DNA of 64,000 nt from Cranoglanis bouderius. Lineage: Eukaryota; Chordata; Actinopteri; Siluriformes; Cranoglanididae. Positions 1-11,870 of this stretch are shown here, piece by piece. The position numbers and the translations under genes are program-made. The notes beneath the pieces are model-generated. The model did not search any database and was not told the DNA's origin. It worked only from the letters and a program-made list of their open reading frames with translations. Each line of letters starts with the position of its first letter. The stretch's first letter is position 1. The stretch lies in assembly GCA_023630585.1 (NCBI GenBank), contig CM042558.1, positions 14,872,300 to 14,936,299 on the forward strand, given 5' to 3'.

Positions 1-1250
1 AGCGCTGACTGCGCTATTTCGCAAAGTGACAGAAGGTTAAGCCTTTCCCCCCCAGATCTGATTATCTATTTTTCAGAAACAGCACATGATCTCCATCGGA
101 AAGATCGCCCCGGGTCAATCCGCATTTCCGTATCGACCGCATCGATGCATGTTGATGGTTCGTCCCGGCACACAAATCCGAACGGACAGGGCGGAAAGGT
201 AAATCTGATTTGAGCCGTTTAGCCTTCAGGCTGGTGTTCGTACACGATCGAGGCTTCTATATGCGGAAGACTGAGGAGCCCTACTGTTCTGACATTTATA
301 GATCTGCTTTTTCCGTAATGACCGGATGGAAACCTCGGGCTGGTTGGAGTGTGGTGGGTACGCTTTTAATCCAGATCCACTGTGGAGTGTGTGACTCATG
401 CAGAACACTTCAGCGACAGATAGAGAGGAATAAAAAGGCAGATTTGGTGAAGAAGGAAAGACGCAGACAGGCAGGAAGACAGCACTGACAAATAAAAATA
501 GATACATGACAAACAGAGCATACAATGAGACAGAATGTTAGGACAGAAGGAACACTGCAGCAGTGAAGACTACAGTGAATTGGAATGTTTACCGTCTACG
601 ATGAAACGTGAAAATGATCGATAACAACGTGCTCAGCATGCGCACACCGTGTATGAATCATGACCTTTATCTCATTCCTACTATTTTCATTTATTCGATG
701 CTTGATGTTAAGTCTGGCCGATATGACGATAGAACATCAATATTGTGATCAGTTATGTCACGGGACACGGTACAAACTTATTTTGTAATTATTTGGAAGC
801 AGCTGATTTAAATGTCTGTTTTTTTTAAACCCAATCTTTAAAATTGGACATTTTTCTCCCATTTCATCCCAGTTTTTGTAGGCATTAACTAAAAAATTTC
901 ATCAAACAGGGATTAAGAATTCTTCATTCTTACAGTTTTAACGCCGGCAGTTTGTTAGCTAAATTATACATACTTTGTATCGTACAACGTCTTCAACCAT
1001 CATGATGTGATCTTTTCTTCACATCACCCAGACCTACTCGACGTGCGGCCGATAAAGCTGTCGGCCACTCGGACATCCACTGCTTTCTATACGCAGCAGT
1101 CAGACATGAAACTAAAATACCGAACAGCGAATACAGGAAACTGTGTCACAAATAAATTCCGCCATCTTGGAATTGTGAAGATCACATGACAATCATATTC
1201 AATTCAAAACGCCTAGGTTTTCTCTCATCCACACATTCATACACTACATT

Positions 1251-1254
<4 letters not shown>
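1..1254. other. No gene recognised; probable intronic DNA
   Basis: No repeat family or exon is recognisable. The short overlapping ORFs at 210-525 on both strands lack splice signals and protein-like composition. If the minus-strand exon at 32225-32315 is real, this lies deep in its first intron. Confidence 0.5.
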
Positions 1255-1282
<28 letters not shown>

Positions 1283-1420
1283 ACAAAGCTAGAGGAAAGC
1301 AGATATAAGACATCAAGTGTGGCTAAGTGATCTTTGCTCAACCTCTATTGAAATAAGTAAAAAGTATTCTCCTTCCTCCAATAATCTTTAGAGGCTGTGC
1401 GTAATGCAAGTCATTCCAGT

Positions 1421-1466
<46 letters not shown>
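1255..1466. repeat. Two (CA)n microsatellites
   Basis: CA/AC dinucleotide arrays lie at about 1255-1286 and 1424-1466, separated by about 140 bases of unique sequence. Confidence 0.95.
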
Positions 1467-1467
<1 letters not shown>

Positions 1468-1540
1468 TCACAATCTAGCCCTGCTGAAGAAACAGCTTAG
1501 ACCAGCATAAAGTGTGCAGGATGCAAGCAAACAGCAAGAC

Positions 1541-1663
1541 TGTCTGACCATCTCCACCAGCATTAGGAGACCATCTACACCAGCGCTGTCTGACCATCTA
1601 CACCAGCGTTAGGTGACCATCTAAACCAGTGCTAGCTCACCATCAAAAGCAGTGCTAATCGGC
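1541..1663. repeat. Short degenerate minisatellite, ACCAGC-type units
   Basis: About five imperfect units of 22-27 bases share the core GACCATCTACACCAGC, followed by GTTAGG or GCTGTCT variants. Similar ACCAGC-rich minisatellites are common in teleost genomes. Both sides carry a GGCATAAAGT-like or CAGCATAAAGT-like phrase, which suggests the array grew between two copies of a flanking word. Confidence 0.7.
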
Positions 1664-1958
1664 ATAAAGTAGCCAGGAATTCCCACGGCTCAGATTTCAT
1701 TCTACATGAGTAAACACATTTTCGTAGCCGTTATTTCATCCACTCCAAAATTGAACACACTTTAAATTATTGATGAAGATTTAAAAACATGTTCTTCTGC
1801 TCGATAGACACATTTTGGCGAGAAGACGGTGTAACACTTCATCAGGAGCTCAGGAGATGCTCAGGAGTGATAATTGGCTACTATGGATACTACTGACAGC
1901 AATGTCCAACGGTGTAATGTCAAAAAGCCTAACATCAAAAATCTCCCGCAGCTCTGCC

Positions 1959-1960
<2 letters not shown>

Positions 1961-1999
<39 letters not shown>
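1961..1999. repeat. (AC)n microsatellite
   Basis: Uninterrupted AC dinucleotides. Confidence 0.95.
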
Positions 2000-2001
<2 letters not shown>

Positions 2002-2606
2002 TAAGTGCTTTCCCCCCTCACTGTCTCAGCCATAAAAAAGGGAAACACTGTTGCAGGCTATCGGCTGAGTCTCAGATAAACGGATGGGTGTTTATGGGAA
2101 AGCTGCTGTCAATATGCTAACTGTGAGCTAGCTCAGGCCTCTGCGCTGAGTCAATTACCTCAGCAATTCTCTGTCTCTGCTAAGGATTAGCAAAAAAAAA
2201 CAACCCTTCACACAATCATTTCAGCGCATTATCCAAAATACCCCAAAGGTAAATGTATGAAAATGAACAGCAAAATACTATAAAATACAGCATTTTGTGT
2301 TTTGTAAATACTGGACATCACTTCAGCTGAATCCGGTGAATAACAGCTAATGGTATAACTTAAATAATAGCTAAAATATCCTTTTTTAAAAAACATACAG
2401 CGTGACTCAATAATAATGTCACTTTGTTTTCTGAAGTATTACATCACACAACTGCTAACTTACTGTGATTTTTTTTTTTAAATTATAATTTCCCATATCT
2501 AACAGTAGCTTAACATAGCTACTATGACATAGCGGCTTCGCCTACTAGCTGTCCATCCACACACTTTTACTTCTCACAGGTAGCAGTAGAAATCAGATAT
2601 ACAACC
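2000..2606. other. No gene recognised
   Basis: AT-rich unique sequence with homopolymer A and T runs. No repeat family, exon or promoter signal was recognised. Confidence 0.5.
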
Positions 2607-3094
2607 GATCAGCCATAACATTAAAACCACCTGTCTAATATTGTGTGGGTCCCCCTTGTGCCACCAAAACAGCTCTGACCCGTCAAGGCATGGACTCCAC
2701 AAGACCTCTGAAGGTGTGCTGTGGTATCTGGCACCAAGACGTTAGCAGCAAATCCTTTAAGTTGCGAGGTGGGGCCTCCATGGATCGGACTTGTTTGTCC
2801 AGTTGTTTGTCTCAAACCATTCCTGAACACTTTTTGCAGTGTGGCAGGGCGCATTATCCTGCTGAAAGAGACCACTGCCATCAGGGAATACTGTTGCCAT
2901 GAAGGGGTGTACTTGGACGCTAAGTCGCTCAGATCCTTACGCTTGCCCATTTTTCCTGCTTCCAACACATCAACTTCAAGAACTGACTGTTCACTTGCTG
3001 ACTAATATATCCCACCCCTTGAAAGGTGCCATCGTAATGAGATAATCAATGCTATTCACGTCACCTGTCGGTGGTTTTAATGTTATGGCTGATC
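2607..3094 (-). mobile_element. Non-autonomous DNA element with 25-base TIRs
   Basis: The left end GATCAGCCATAACATTAAAA and its exact reverse complement at the right end (3070-3094) form terminal inverted repeats of about 25 bases around a 488-base element. The minus strand has a partial ORF (2621-2968) beginning near MGKRKDLSDLASKY, a phrase resembling the start of transposase-like ORFs of fish DNA elements, and ending in TILDRWF inside the TIR. This is a very common interspersed fish repeat. I do not know its superfamily, and no clear target-site duplication is visible. It cannot encode a complete transposase. Confidence 0.75.
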
Positions 3095-3128
3095 ATTAAC
3101 TTGTCTAATTTGAATTAGACAAGTTAAT
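3095..3128. repeat. Perfect 16-base palindrome abutting the TIR element
   Basis: ATTAACTTGTCTAATT at 3095-3110 is followed by a TG spacer and its exact reverse complement at 3113-3128. It begins at the base immediately after the right TIR of the neighbouring element. Confidence 0.9.
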
Positions 3129-3174
3129 TATTTTCCCTGTAGAGTTTCATACCACAAAAATTTTTATGTTCCAG

Positions 3175-3375
3175 GTTAAAGTTTTATCTTTTTCTGTTGT
3201 ACGTCCATCCGTCTGTCTGTGCGTCCATCCACGATTACCATTATCTCAAGAACGAGCGCTTGAACATTTGTAGGACCTATATGGAATTAGCACTGTAACC
3301 AACAGATGAACTGATTAGATTATGGACTTGATCCAAACAGTGTCAAAGTCACAGCAAGGTCAAACATCTAATATA
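3175..3375 (+). repeat. Fragment of a common teleost interspersed repeat
   Basis: The phrases TATCTCAAGAACGAGCG, GATGAACTGATTAGATT and the AGGTCAAA-type end match, from memory, a dispersed fish repeat that carries ATATCTCAAGAAC and AACTGATTAGATTTTGG. No ends are visible, so the class is not assigned. Confidence 0.45.
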
Positions 3376-3657
3376 GTTGTTCTTCAACAGCTTCCTTCCT
3401 GCTTGAACTATATTTTAAGGGTAATTTTTATTTTTAAGGTGTACAAATTTGTAACAAGAAAGACTAGCCTTGTTAGTGGATGAAGCATCCGTCGACACCG
3501 TCGGCGCAAAGTTCTACAAGTTTATTAATTGACAAACACATGGTACCTTTTATCCGTTTATATTTACATTTAACATTGTGGAACATCCGCAAGAAAAGCT
3601 CGCTTACGTAAACAGTCGTTCCAAACTTTCTTTTTTTTTTTTTTAGCCGTTACCGTA

Positions 3658-3813
3658 GGGCAGTGGTCACCAACCCTCTTCCTGGAGACCTACCACCCTG
3701 CAGGTTTCATCTCCAACCAAAATCTAACACACCTGTTTTAGTTGAACAAGAACTTCTTAAGGTAATGACTTGATGGTCAGGTGGGCACGATTATGGTTGG
3801 AGCCAAGTCCAGC
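3658..3813. mobile_element. Palindromic miniature element (MITE-like)
   Basis: The left arm reads CACCAACCCTCTTCCTGGAG, then CTCCAACCAAAATCTAACAC. The right side has ATTATGGTTGGAGCC, a partial reverse complement of the CTCCAACC arm. This is the layout of a widespread fish element with near-palindromic arms. The outermost right arm is missing or heavily diverged. Confidence 0.55.
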
Positions 3814-4008
3814 ATCACAGGAGAAAAAGAAGTAAACGGCAAAACAAAAGCTTTTATTTACAGAACTTTTTGACTTGGATTTCCAACAAGTAGATTTATT
3901 TGAATTCGTTCCTCCTTGCTCAGATACATCATGGTCAATAAAAACATATAAACATACATTAACCCTATGATGCTGGACTTTTGAGACTAAAGAAACCTAT
4001 AATATATT

Positions 4009-4060
4009 AGAACACCATCTGACCAATCAGAATCGAGAATTCAACAGCATGTGGTATAAA
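4009..4060 (-). mobile_element. Fragment of the family also present at 13833-14255 and 53174-53743
   Basis: GACCAATCAGAATCGAGAAT followed by TCAACAG is the reverse complement of the GTTGAATGCTCGATTCTGAT terminal segment seen at 13833. Only about 50 bases are recognisable. Confidence 0.5.
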
Positions 4061-4355
4061 GAGTTGTGATAACCTTTAAAAATCTGTTTTAAGAAGTCTT
4101 AAAAACTTGCGGATTTTGGGCTGCTTTTTTGTCCCACGGATCTGGCAACCCTACAAACGTCCTTTGATAAGCACTACAGAGAATTTCTACTATTTCTGGT
4201 CGTTGAGGCCTGCTGTAAAATCCACCAGAATAACTCGAGCGCCCGTTTACATGACGTCACCATGCAAAGCGATTTCTGTCATTTGAAACTATGCAAATCA
4301 TGAACTGAAATAGTTTTTTTTCCCAAATACACACTGTATTTGCCTATCCTTACCA

Positions 4356-4357
<2 letters not shown>

Positions 4358-4402
<45 letters not shown>

Positions 4403-4639
4403 CTCTCTCTCGCTCTCTCTCTCGCTCTCTCTGGCTGGTTACTCCTCTGATCCGAGGTTTCCAACCCCATGAAGCGTTACACACACACACACACACACAC
4501 ACGAACGCAGGCAGGCAAACACGGGTGGTGGGTGTTGAAGGCTCATCCCTGTGGAGAAGAGGCTTGATAAGTGTGACGCAGCTTGACGACTTTCATACTC
4601 TCTCTCACCAGTGATAAAATGTCACATATTATCTCACCC

Positions 4640-4698
<59 letters not shown>

Positions 4699-4775
4699 CG
4701 AGAGAGAGAGAGAGAGGGCAGAGAGAAAGTGCAAAACTATGCTGTCTAAAAGGTAGAGTGAAGTTTGCATTTCCA

Positions 4776-4831
<56 letters not shown>
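4358..4831. repeat. Cluster of (CT)n, (AC)n, (GA)n and (CT)n(CA)n microsatellites
   Basis: The arrays are CT at about 4358-4432 with CGCTCT interruptions, AC at 4479-4502, GA at 4643-4717, and a CT-to-CA compound array at about 4775-4831. The CT and GA arrays are complementary and could pair across about 210 bases. Confidence 0.95.
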
Positions 4832-4833
<2 letters not shown>

Positions 4834-5212
4834 TGTTAAAGCAGCGTCTGCCTAGATAATCATTTCTGGCAGGAAGTGAACAGAGACCCAACATTGCTGT
4901 CACCAAGGCGATCAGTTCAGCAGGAGGTAAAAGGGCAAAAGACAGAGAATGAGAGCGAGAGACACCGAGAGAGACTGATGAAGAGAGAGGGAGACTAGAA
5001 GAAAGGGGCAATGTTATAATAGCCTTTAACAGTGTTCACGTCATTGTCCATTATAGTTTTGCTCAAGAAATGTCAGGAAACGCACTGGATGTATAACAGG
5101 CCGCTTAACTGGCTGACATTTTTACATAACGCCAGTCCCCATCTATTTAAGCAGACAAGGTTAAAACATGCCACAGAAGGCAGGCAGCCATATCTCAAGA
5201 TGTCAGCCTGCT

Positions 5213-5259
<47 letters not shown>
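5213..5259. repeat. (AC)n microsatellite
   Basis: Uninterrupted AC dinucleotides. Confidence 0.95.
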
Positions 5260-5261
<2 letters not shown>

Positions 5262-7424
5262 CCTACTTTGTATCCTCCTGAGCTTAACCTGTTAAGGCAA
5301 AAGCTCCGTCCTTTGGGGACACGCCGTGCGGCACAAATTAAAAATCACTCGGGAGAGAAAGATCACTTTGAGCTTAGCGTGGTATTAAAGCTAGCGTTCG
5401 CGTCACCCCACCGACAGGCATCAAATTACCTCTGCGCTAACCAATTCCACCGTTCGGCTGGGTGCAGAAGCTTGGCTGCTACTGCTAATTAAAGACACGC
5501 TAAGTAAGATTTTCTCGTTCGCTGACTGCGAGCGGGGTGAGGAAAACTGATATTCCGTCTTTGGTTAAGCGAGGTATGGCGAGTGACACTCTCTCATTTG
5601 CTCCTGGTTCATCACAGCGTTTTAAGTCATATTTTACTTGACTTGAGTTAGCGTTTAGTTAAAGATTCGCGATCTGGTTCTTATTGGACTTTTATGTCTC
5701 AGAATACCGCTAGCTATGACGTTAAACACACAGTGCGTTACAGAAGAAAGTAGAGAAGCCGATAATAGCAACGTTTAACACCAAAGCTGTGATTCCTTAA
5801 ACTCAGCTGCGCCTCATCCCGCTCATTTCAAACCCCAATCTGAGGAACTGCCGCTCTCCCGTTAAACGCGGCCTGCTTTCTGCCTGGGCAGAAAACACTG
5901 AGATGAGGACGGTGTGTCCCATCTCATTTACTTCACCAAGGACTAAACATTTTATCTTTAATTCATAAAATCGTTATTGCTGTCCTGATTTACAGCCCTC
6001 TTCATTTCAACTAAAATGTCACCAAACACCGTGCCTAGTCTGCTAGCTCAGTAATTGAATGCTAACCGCCGTCCGGCGTGGCGATTATATTGATTGATGT
6101 ATCGATGACAAAGGATGGCTCCTGCAGGAGGCTGTGAGGAAATGAGACGCGGCCGATCCCCGTGATTCCAGTCACGCTTGGCCAGCTGAGCCGCTGATAA
6201 CGACTTTCTCCGCGTGCCAGAGATGGAAAGGCACAAGGCCGCTGACCTGCAGACCTCAATCGCCGCTGACCTCCTGACCTCAGGATCGGTAATACCAGTA
6301 TCTCCATCCAGCACGATCACCCCTGAATACCTCCACCCGACCCTGCACACACTATAAGGAGTGGATACAGTTTCTGCTGCTGGCTCTCTCATTCCACCTC
6401 TCTGCGCAGTTACCGTTTAATGTTTAACCGTTTGTGATTCGTTCACGGCTATAAATAAGACTCATCAATTCGACGTGGTCATGTGGTTGTTTCGTAGTGG
6501 CACTTCACAGACAAACAAACCATGTCACCATTTCACTAATCAGATCATAAAATGAAAAATCTCTAAATATGTGAAAACTAATTTTTGTAGACATATAGCC
6601 AGTTTTTGATTCAAAGAGCTGTCTGTAACAAAATAATTTGGCTGGATGGAAAATAGAAATGACATGGAGTGTAAACTTTGAGAGATGGCATTAATGAAAG
6701 TACAATGAGAACTGGGATCTTAACCAATTCCCTTTGATCGCATCACTACAGTGAGTAATATGTGAAAGCGCATGTTTTAACAGGTTTAATAGATGAAAGT
6801 GGAGGTTTTGTACCTTAATTTAGACCACAAACAATACATGTTAACTGGCTGCTGTTATAACTTTAGAACTCCAAGTGTATCCAGTCCTCTCGCTGTAGGG
6901 ATGGTGTGGCTCTAGTTGCAGATCTTCAAGTAATGATAAATAGTGGCTTTTTTTTGGATGAGGGGGTGGAGGTTGTTTGGGTTGGGATTGGAAACTGCTG
7001 CTTTAGGTCGTGTCTGTTTAGATGACGCTATAAGCCCCATCAGCATGACCTCAGCGTAGGGCTTGGGAATGTGAGGTCACAGCACAATGATGATGAGCTG
7101 CGATCTGTAGGAGTTAATCGTGATGAAGGCATGACAGAGGCTTTGTTACTTCCATTTCCTGGGTTTTAATATTAATTCTCCTGCCATTTCTGTGACTGTC
7201 AAATCAACTTGTATCCTGAGGAAAAAAGTATTGGCTAACTTACCTTTGTTTATTTGACCGTTCAGTCACAGTTTGGCAGGATATAATTAAATCTACAAGC
7301 CCCTTCATCCTGCTATTTGCGAACAATTTTTATGCTCGAAATAATAAGCACACGAGCCACACACACAAATATAACGTTAGACAAAAACGAGGTAGAAGGA
7401 TTCATCACTTCTCGATCAGATATA
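5260..7424. other. Unique sequence; possible conserved noncoding DNA
   Basis: There are no recognisable transposons and few simple repeats. Segments 5270-5530 and 6040-6410 have balanced base composition and homeodomain-like ATTA/TAAT words, with GC-richer blocks (GCGGCCGATCCCCGTG near 6150). The ORFs at 6048-6392 minus have no acceptor or donor context that I could trust. This is compatible with regulatory intron sequence. Confidence 0.35.
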
Positions 7425-7715
7425 AGATGGGTGACATAATATCAGTATCGAGATTTTGAGAAGTTATGTCACAATACACTTTTCTGAGATATCGTGGATA
7501 CTGTGATGTTTTTAAAAAAATAAATATAATAATACATGTAATTTTAACTGAATGGAAGCTGATTTAATGATATTTTAATTTTAAACACTTTTTACAGACT
7601 ATTTTTCTTCTTTCCCGTGTTATCATACATACATTATATATATATATATCATGATATATGCCGTGTATTATACAAATGTCTTGAGAATTGTGATATGATA
7701 TTTTTGTCATGTCAT
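7425..7715. repeat. Degenerate ATATCG-type interspersed repeat
   Basis: ATAATATCAGTATCGAGATT near the left and GTCATGTCATCCAGCCGTAA near the right resemble a dispersed fish repeat rich in ATATCGTGATAT and ending near CAGCCCTA. Ends are uncertain. It includes a short (TA)n run near 7635-7650. Confidence 0.4.
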
Positions 7716-9452
7716 CCAGCCGTAACTATGGGTGCATGGGTTTAAAATAAATCTGCACCGAGAGGGTCTTTGGAATTTACATTACAGTTTGAGAGGCTCT
7801 TCTGTGGACAGAAAAAAAAAAAAAAAAAAAAACAGAAAAGAAAATAATCATGGAGGATCATCGCAAAATAATTTTTTGCGAGTAATCAATTACTCGTTCC
7901 AACAGTCGGCTACCCGACCCTGCTGAAATCGCTCGTCGATACTCCAGAGTCCTGGATCACTTCAGTCATTAACATTTACACACCTGAAGTGCATGCTAAA
8001 ACCTTTGAGGTATGAAACTGATCCTTCAATAAAATGTTCCTTGATGTAATATTCTATTTTCCATCTCAGTCGTCTTCCACCCTGGATGGCGCACCGTTAT
8101 ACCTGAGTATACGTTTCAATCAATGAACTGCGCAACAAGGCGTCGATGGAGTTTAAGGACGTGAGCTCCACTTCTCCTTAATAACATCTCCAGCCTTTTC
8201 GTCTTTGTTTACAGTCCGTCTGGTGCTCTATGGAGCCGGCTTAAATGTAGCTCGCCTGCCATTAGACAGCTGTGCGATGTGGACTTATAATTGAGCAGTT
8301 AGGGCTTGTGATAATTGTGTGTGCACGTATACGTCAGGCAGCCAAGTGGGCTAAACACACAGCAAAGAAAAACAAATTGATGTATGCCATGGAAAAAGTA
8401 TTAGTGTTAGCCTAGTAATGAAGCCCAACTTTAGCTGGCTAATTAACTAGATCAATCTTTAGGCAAATTAAATGACTGTTGCGTGTATTACTGCAGGAAT
8501 GAAGCTACAGTTCCTAATACTCGAGTAAGAATTAAGCTTGTGGAAAACTTTATCAAAAATGGCTGCCGTGTATTTACTGCATAAAGGCAGGCAGATATTT
8601 ACTGCGGGGTGTCAGAAAGCATTGAGTAGATGTGGAGGTATTACAATGCAGCTGTCTTGATTCATGTGAAGAGACTCGGGTGCACGTGTGTGTGTGTGTG
8701 TGCGCGTGGTGCCCCCCCCCCCCAGTCTATTAGAAGGAGTTACGGCCGTGGCGTGCTGAAGACCTCACAGTTGCCTGATCGATTCAGGATCATTTCAGCA
8801 GTGTATTTCACAGGATAGGAGAGAATGATGGATATGAGTCTGAACAGAGAGCAGAGCGAGCGAGAGAAATGCGAAACGAGAGCTAGAACACAAATAATAA
8901 GAGAATAAGTGTCCCACCTCCAGACACCCCAGTCGACATGCTCTCTCTCCAGTCGCCTTTCATTTCCCCCAATCAATACCGAGGCGAAGTACAGGCCGAC
9001 AGAGCGAATATGCCATGTACAAATGGACCCGATGAAACCCTACGCTTTCGTATACCTCGATGCGGGGTCACCGCTCCTGGACCTGAAAGCGAGGGACTGA
9101 CCACGGCCCTGTGATTGCTCAAATTGCTGCTACACAAAGGGTGTAATCAGACGACAGGCTGAACTCCACTGGGTGTCAAAAATGTATTTCATGGCACTAT
9201 TAGCCTGTTTGCCACAATCAGAGTGTAAATTTATACTTTTGGTTAGTTTTTGTATTTGGATCAATTTAGTTTCACAATGCAGATATTTATGCAGGGGGGG
9301 GAAAGGTTAATTCATTAACCAAGCAGGGGCATTTTCAGCATCAGATTATTTGCTCTTAACAAATGTATTAAGGTGGATTATTTTGTACTTTTGTGGAACC
9401 AAATGAAACAGAACCATCAACGATCATAAAAAAAAAAAAAAAAAAAAAAACA
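7716..9452. other. No gene recognised
   Basis: Unique sequence with poly-A runs at about 7810-7831 and 9428-9450, a short TG run at 8687-8702 and a C run at about 8712-8723. No repeat family or exon was recognised. Confidence 0.45.
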
Positions 9453-10118
9453 CAGTTGCAGTCATAACTTTACATATGCCTTGCAGAATCTGCAAAATGT
9501 TAATAATAAAAAAAACAACCAAAAAACAAGAGGGATCATAAAAACTGCATTTTGTTTATTTATTTTATTTAGTTCTGCCCTGAATAAGCTACTTCACATA
9601 ACAGATGTTTCCACATAGTCCACGAGACACAATAATAACTGAATTTACACAAATGAACCATTTCAAACGTTTACATACCTTTGATTATTAATACTGTGTG
9701 TTGGTGATGATCAGCGACTGTTTTTATGTTTTGTGATGGTTGTTCATGAGTCCCTTGTTTGTCCTGAGCAGTTAAACTGCCCACTGTTCTTCAGAAACAT
9801 CCTCCAGGTCCTGCATATTCTTTACTTTTCCAGAATCTTCTGTATATTTGACCCCTTTCCAGCAGCGACTATATGATGTTGAGATCCATCTTTTCACACT
9901 GAGGACAACTGAGGGACTCAAACACAACATCAATGATGCTCAAGAAGGCACCACGACACAATAAGATCCAGGGGGGTGTAAACTTTTGAACAGGGTGATT
10001 GGTGTAAATTGTTAGACCTTATGTAGCTTCTGAAGATATTTAAATGAAATAATACCTATTTAAACGTATTAACGTTTTGCAGATTCTGAAAGACGTGTAA
10101 ACTGATGACTTTTACTGG
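9453..10118. mobile_element. Non-autonomous element with imperfect ~50-base TIRs
   Basis: The left end, including TTGCAGAATCTGCAAAATGT at about 9481-9500, is mirrored at 10068-10090 by ATTAACGTTTTGCAGATTCT. The match extends imperfectly through GTAAACTGATGACTTTTACT to 10118. Internal phrases (GAGGACAACTGAGGGACTCA, GGGGGGTGTAAACTTTTGAA) belong to a common fish repeat known to me by sequence but not by name. No transposase ORF is present. Confidence 0.6.
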
Positions 10119-11639
10119 ACACAGAATAGTATGAAGACGTAAGAAGTGACGCTGGGGCTGATTTCTTTTTGGCACGGACTGTAGATTGAGTGACAGTCAT
10201 GCCAGATGACACGCCCCCTAGACCTGGTCTCCATTTTGCTTGATAAAACGTCCGTCCGGAACACGTCATCAACGGTGATTGAGAAGGTGCAGTTGTGGGT
10301 GGATTATTTACACTATTGTCCAAAATGGAGGAGAAACTAAAAGTAGATAGAGTACGCCCACGTTGTCCAATCAAAGTATAAAATCACACAAACGGACAGA
10401 AGACGGAGCTTTTTCCGTTTTTCTGGCTTGAACGAAAGTATTCCAACCTTTCTGTCTGGTACGTTGGTACGGAGGAAACCCAGTAGAGCATTGCGGACTA
10501 AAAGAAATTAGAAATCCCGAATGCAGCTACCTATCTGCCTTTAATCACGTGTGAGATAGTTTCCATATAGCCACAATAGACTCCACTGTAATTGTGCAAT
10601 ATTCCAGTTTTGTCCTTTGCATCTCAGAGTTCACTTCTGGAGCTCACATATCCAAAAATGCTGCCTGCATCCCATAATACTCAAGCATAGTTGGGTGAAA
10701 TCAGGGTGCAATCTGTTCTCACTAGGGCTCTCTTGGATGTGGACAGAGAGTACATCACTATCCCAGGAGGTCTGATTGCCGCATATGTGAAAGTGCTCTT
10801 AAACAGGCGATTATTGCACTCATCTATTAAAAGCCCTCAACCCAACATAACTGTCCTGGGATTCATTTCTTTCCCACTCATAGGAACTGCACGAACGAGT
10901 CAAGGCATTTACCAAAAGCTTCATGCCACAAACACTGCTAAATCATAGAGCGAGCGTCGCATTAAACTCTCTCTCTAACGACATTACTCTGCGTTCTGGA
11001 AAGGTCGCTAGTCTTTCTCTGAGACGAATGCAGGCCATGGATTTAAAGAAAATAAATTCTCAAGGACAAAGTCTTAAAAAAAAAAAAAAAAAAAGAAGAG
11101 GAGTTGCTGCTTGGTGGCCGCACTACAATACTCTCCTGAGATGGTGAGTTCATTACAGGTGAGTCTGAGCTTATAGTCAAATGTCACATTCGAGTGCATT
11201 AGCAAACAAAGTCGGCGCAACACGGCAACGCTGGAAAGGTTTGAGCTCGTTTTTAACGTGTCGCCAAACATCAACATCAAACTCAACGGCGCCAACGTTC
11301 GCGCACTCTCTCTTCCAGCTGCGGCAAGCACAGGCTGTGTACGAGTGCACGGTGTTCTGCCCGAATGCTAAGACTGAAGTGAAGATATGCAGCTGTATAA
11401 CGGAGATGAATAAAATAACAGAAATCAATTTTTCAGTGCTTTGTCATTCTGAAAGCTTTCCATAGTCTCAAATGACTGGAGCTAATCAGTTTCGCACGGT
11501 TATAGTGCATGTGTTGTAAGAAATGCTATGGCCGCTCACTACGTCTCTAAATCAATCCTCGAACCTACAACAGATCGGCTAACGTTGTCACGGAAACCAT
11601 AGTTAAGGGAAACTAGCAGGTATGAAAAGTTGCTCGTTA
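10119..11639. other. No gene recognised
   Basis: Mostly unique sequence with a poly-A tract at about 11075-11094. Short ORFs around 11074-11465 occur on both strands in overlapping positions and look like chance. Confidence 0.45.
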
Positions 11640-11870
11640 AGTAAGGTATAAAAGACTTGGGGGCATGCTGTTATAGGAAAATAATCGACGGTGGGGAAGT
11701 GTTTTATTCCTCTTATACCACAACAATTTGCCAGGAATTACAATTTTTACATTTATTAATGAACAACATATCATACTTATTCCATCATGATTCAAAACAA
11801 AAAAAAAAAAAACAAGTGAAACTTAAAGGAAATTATAGGGATACATTTAACTGAAAGCGCTGACACTGAC
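11640..11870 (+). mobile_element. Partial copy of the GCTGTTATAGGAAAATAA miniature family
   Basis: GGCATGCTGTTATAGGAAAA at about 11663-11682 is followed by TATACCACAACAATTTGCCA. Both correspond, in reverse orientation, to the right part of the copy at 13833-14255. This copy appears truncated after about 200 bases. Confidence 0.6.

Noticed and set aside
4543..5011. Ser/Leu-rich and Cys/Val-rich ORFs
   Set aside because: They are translations of CT, GA and CA arrays.
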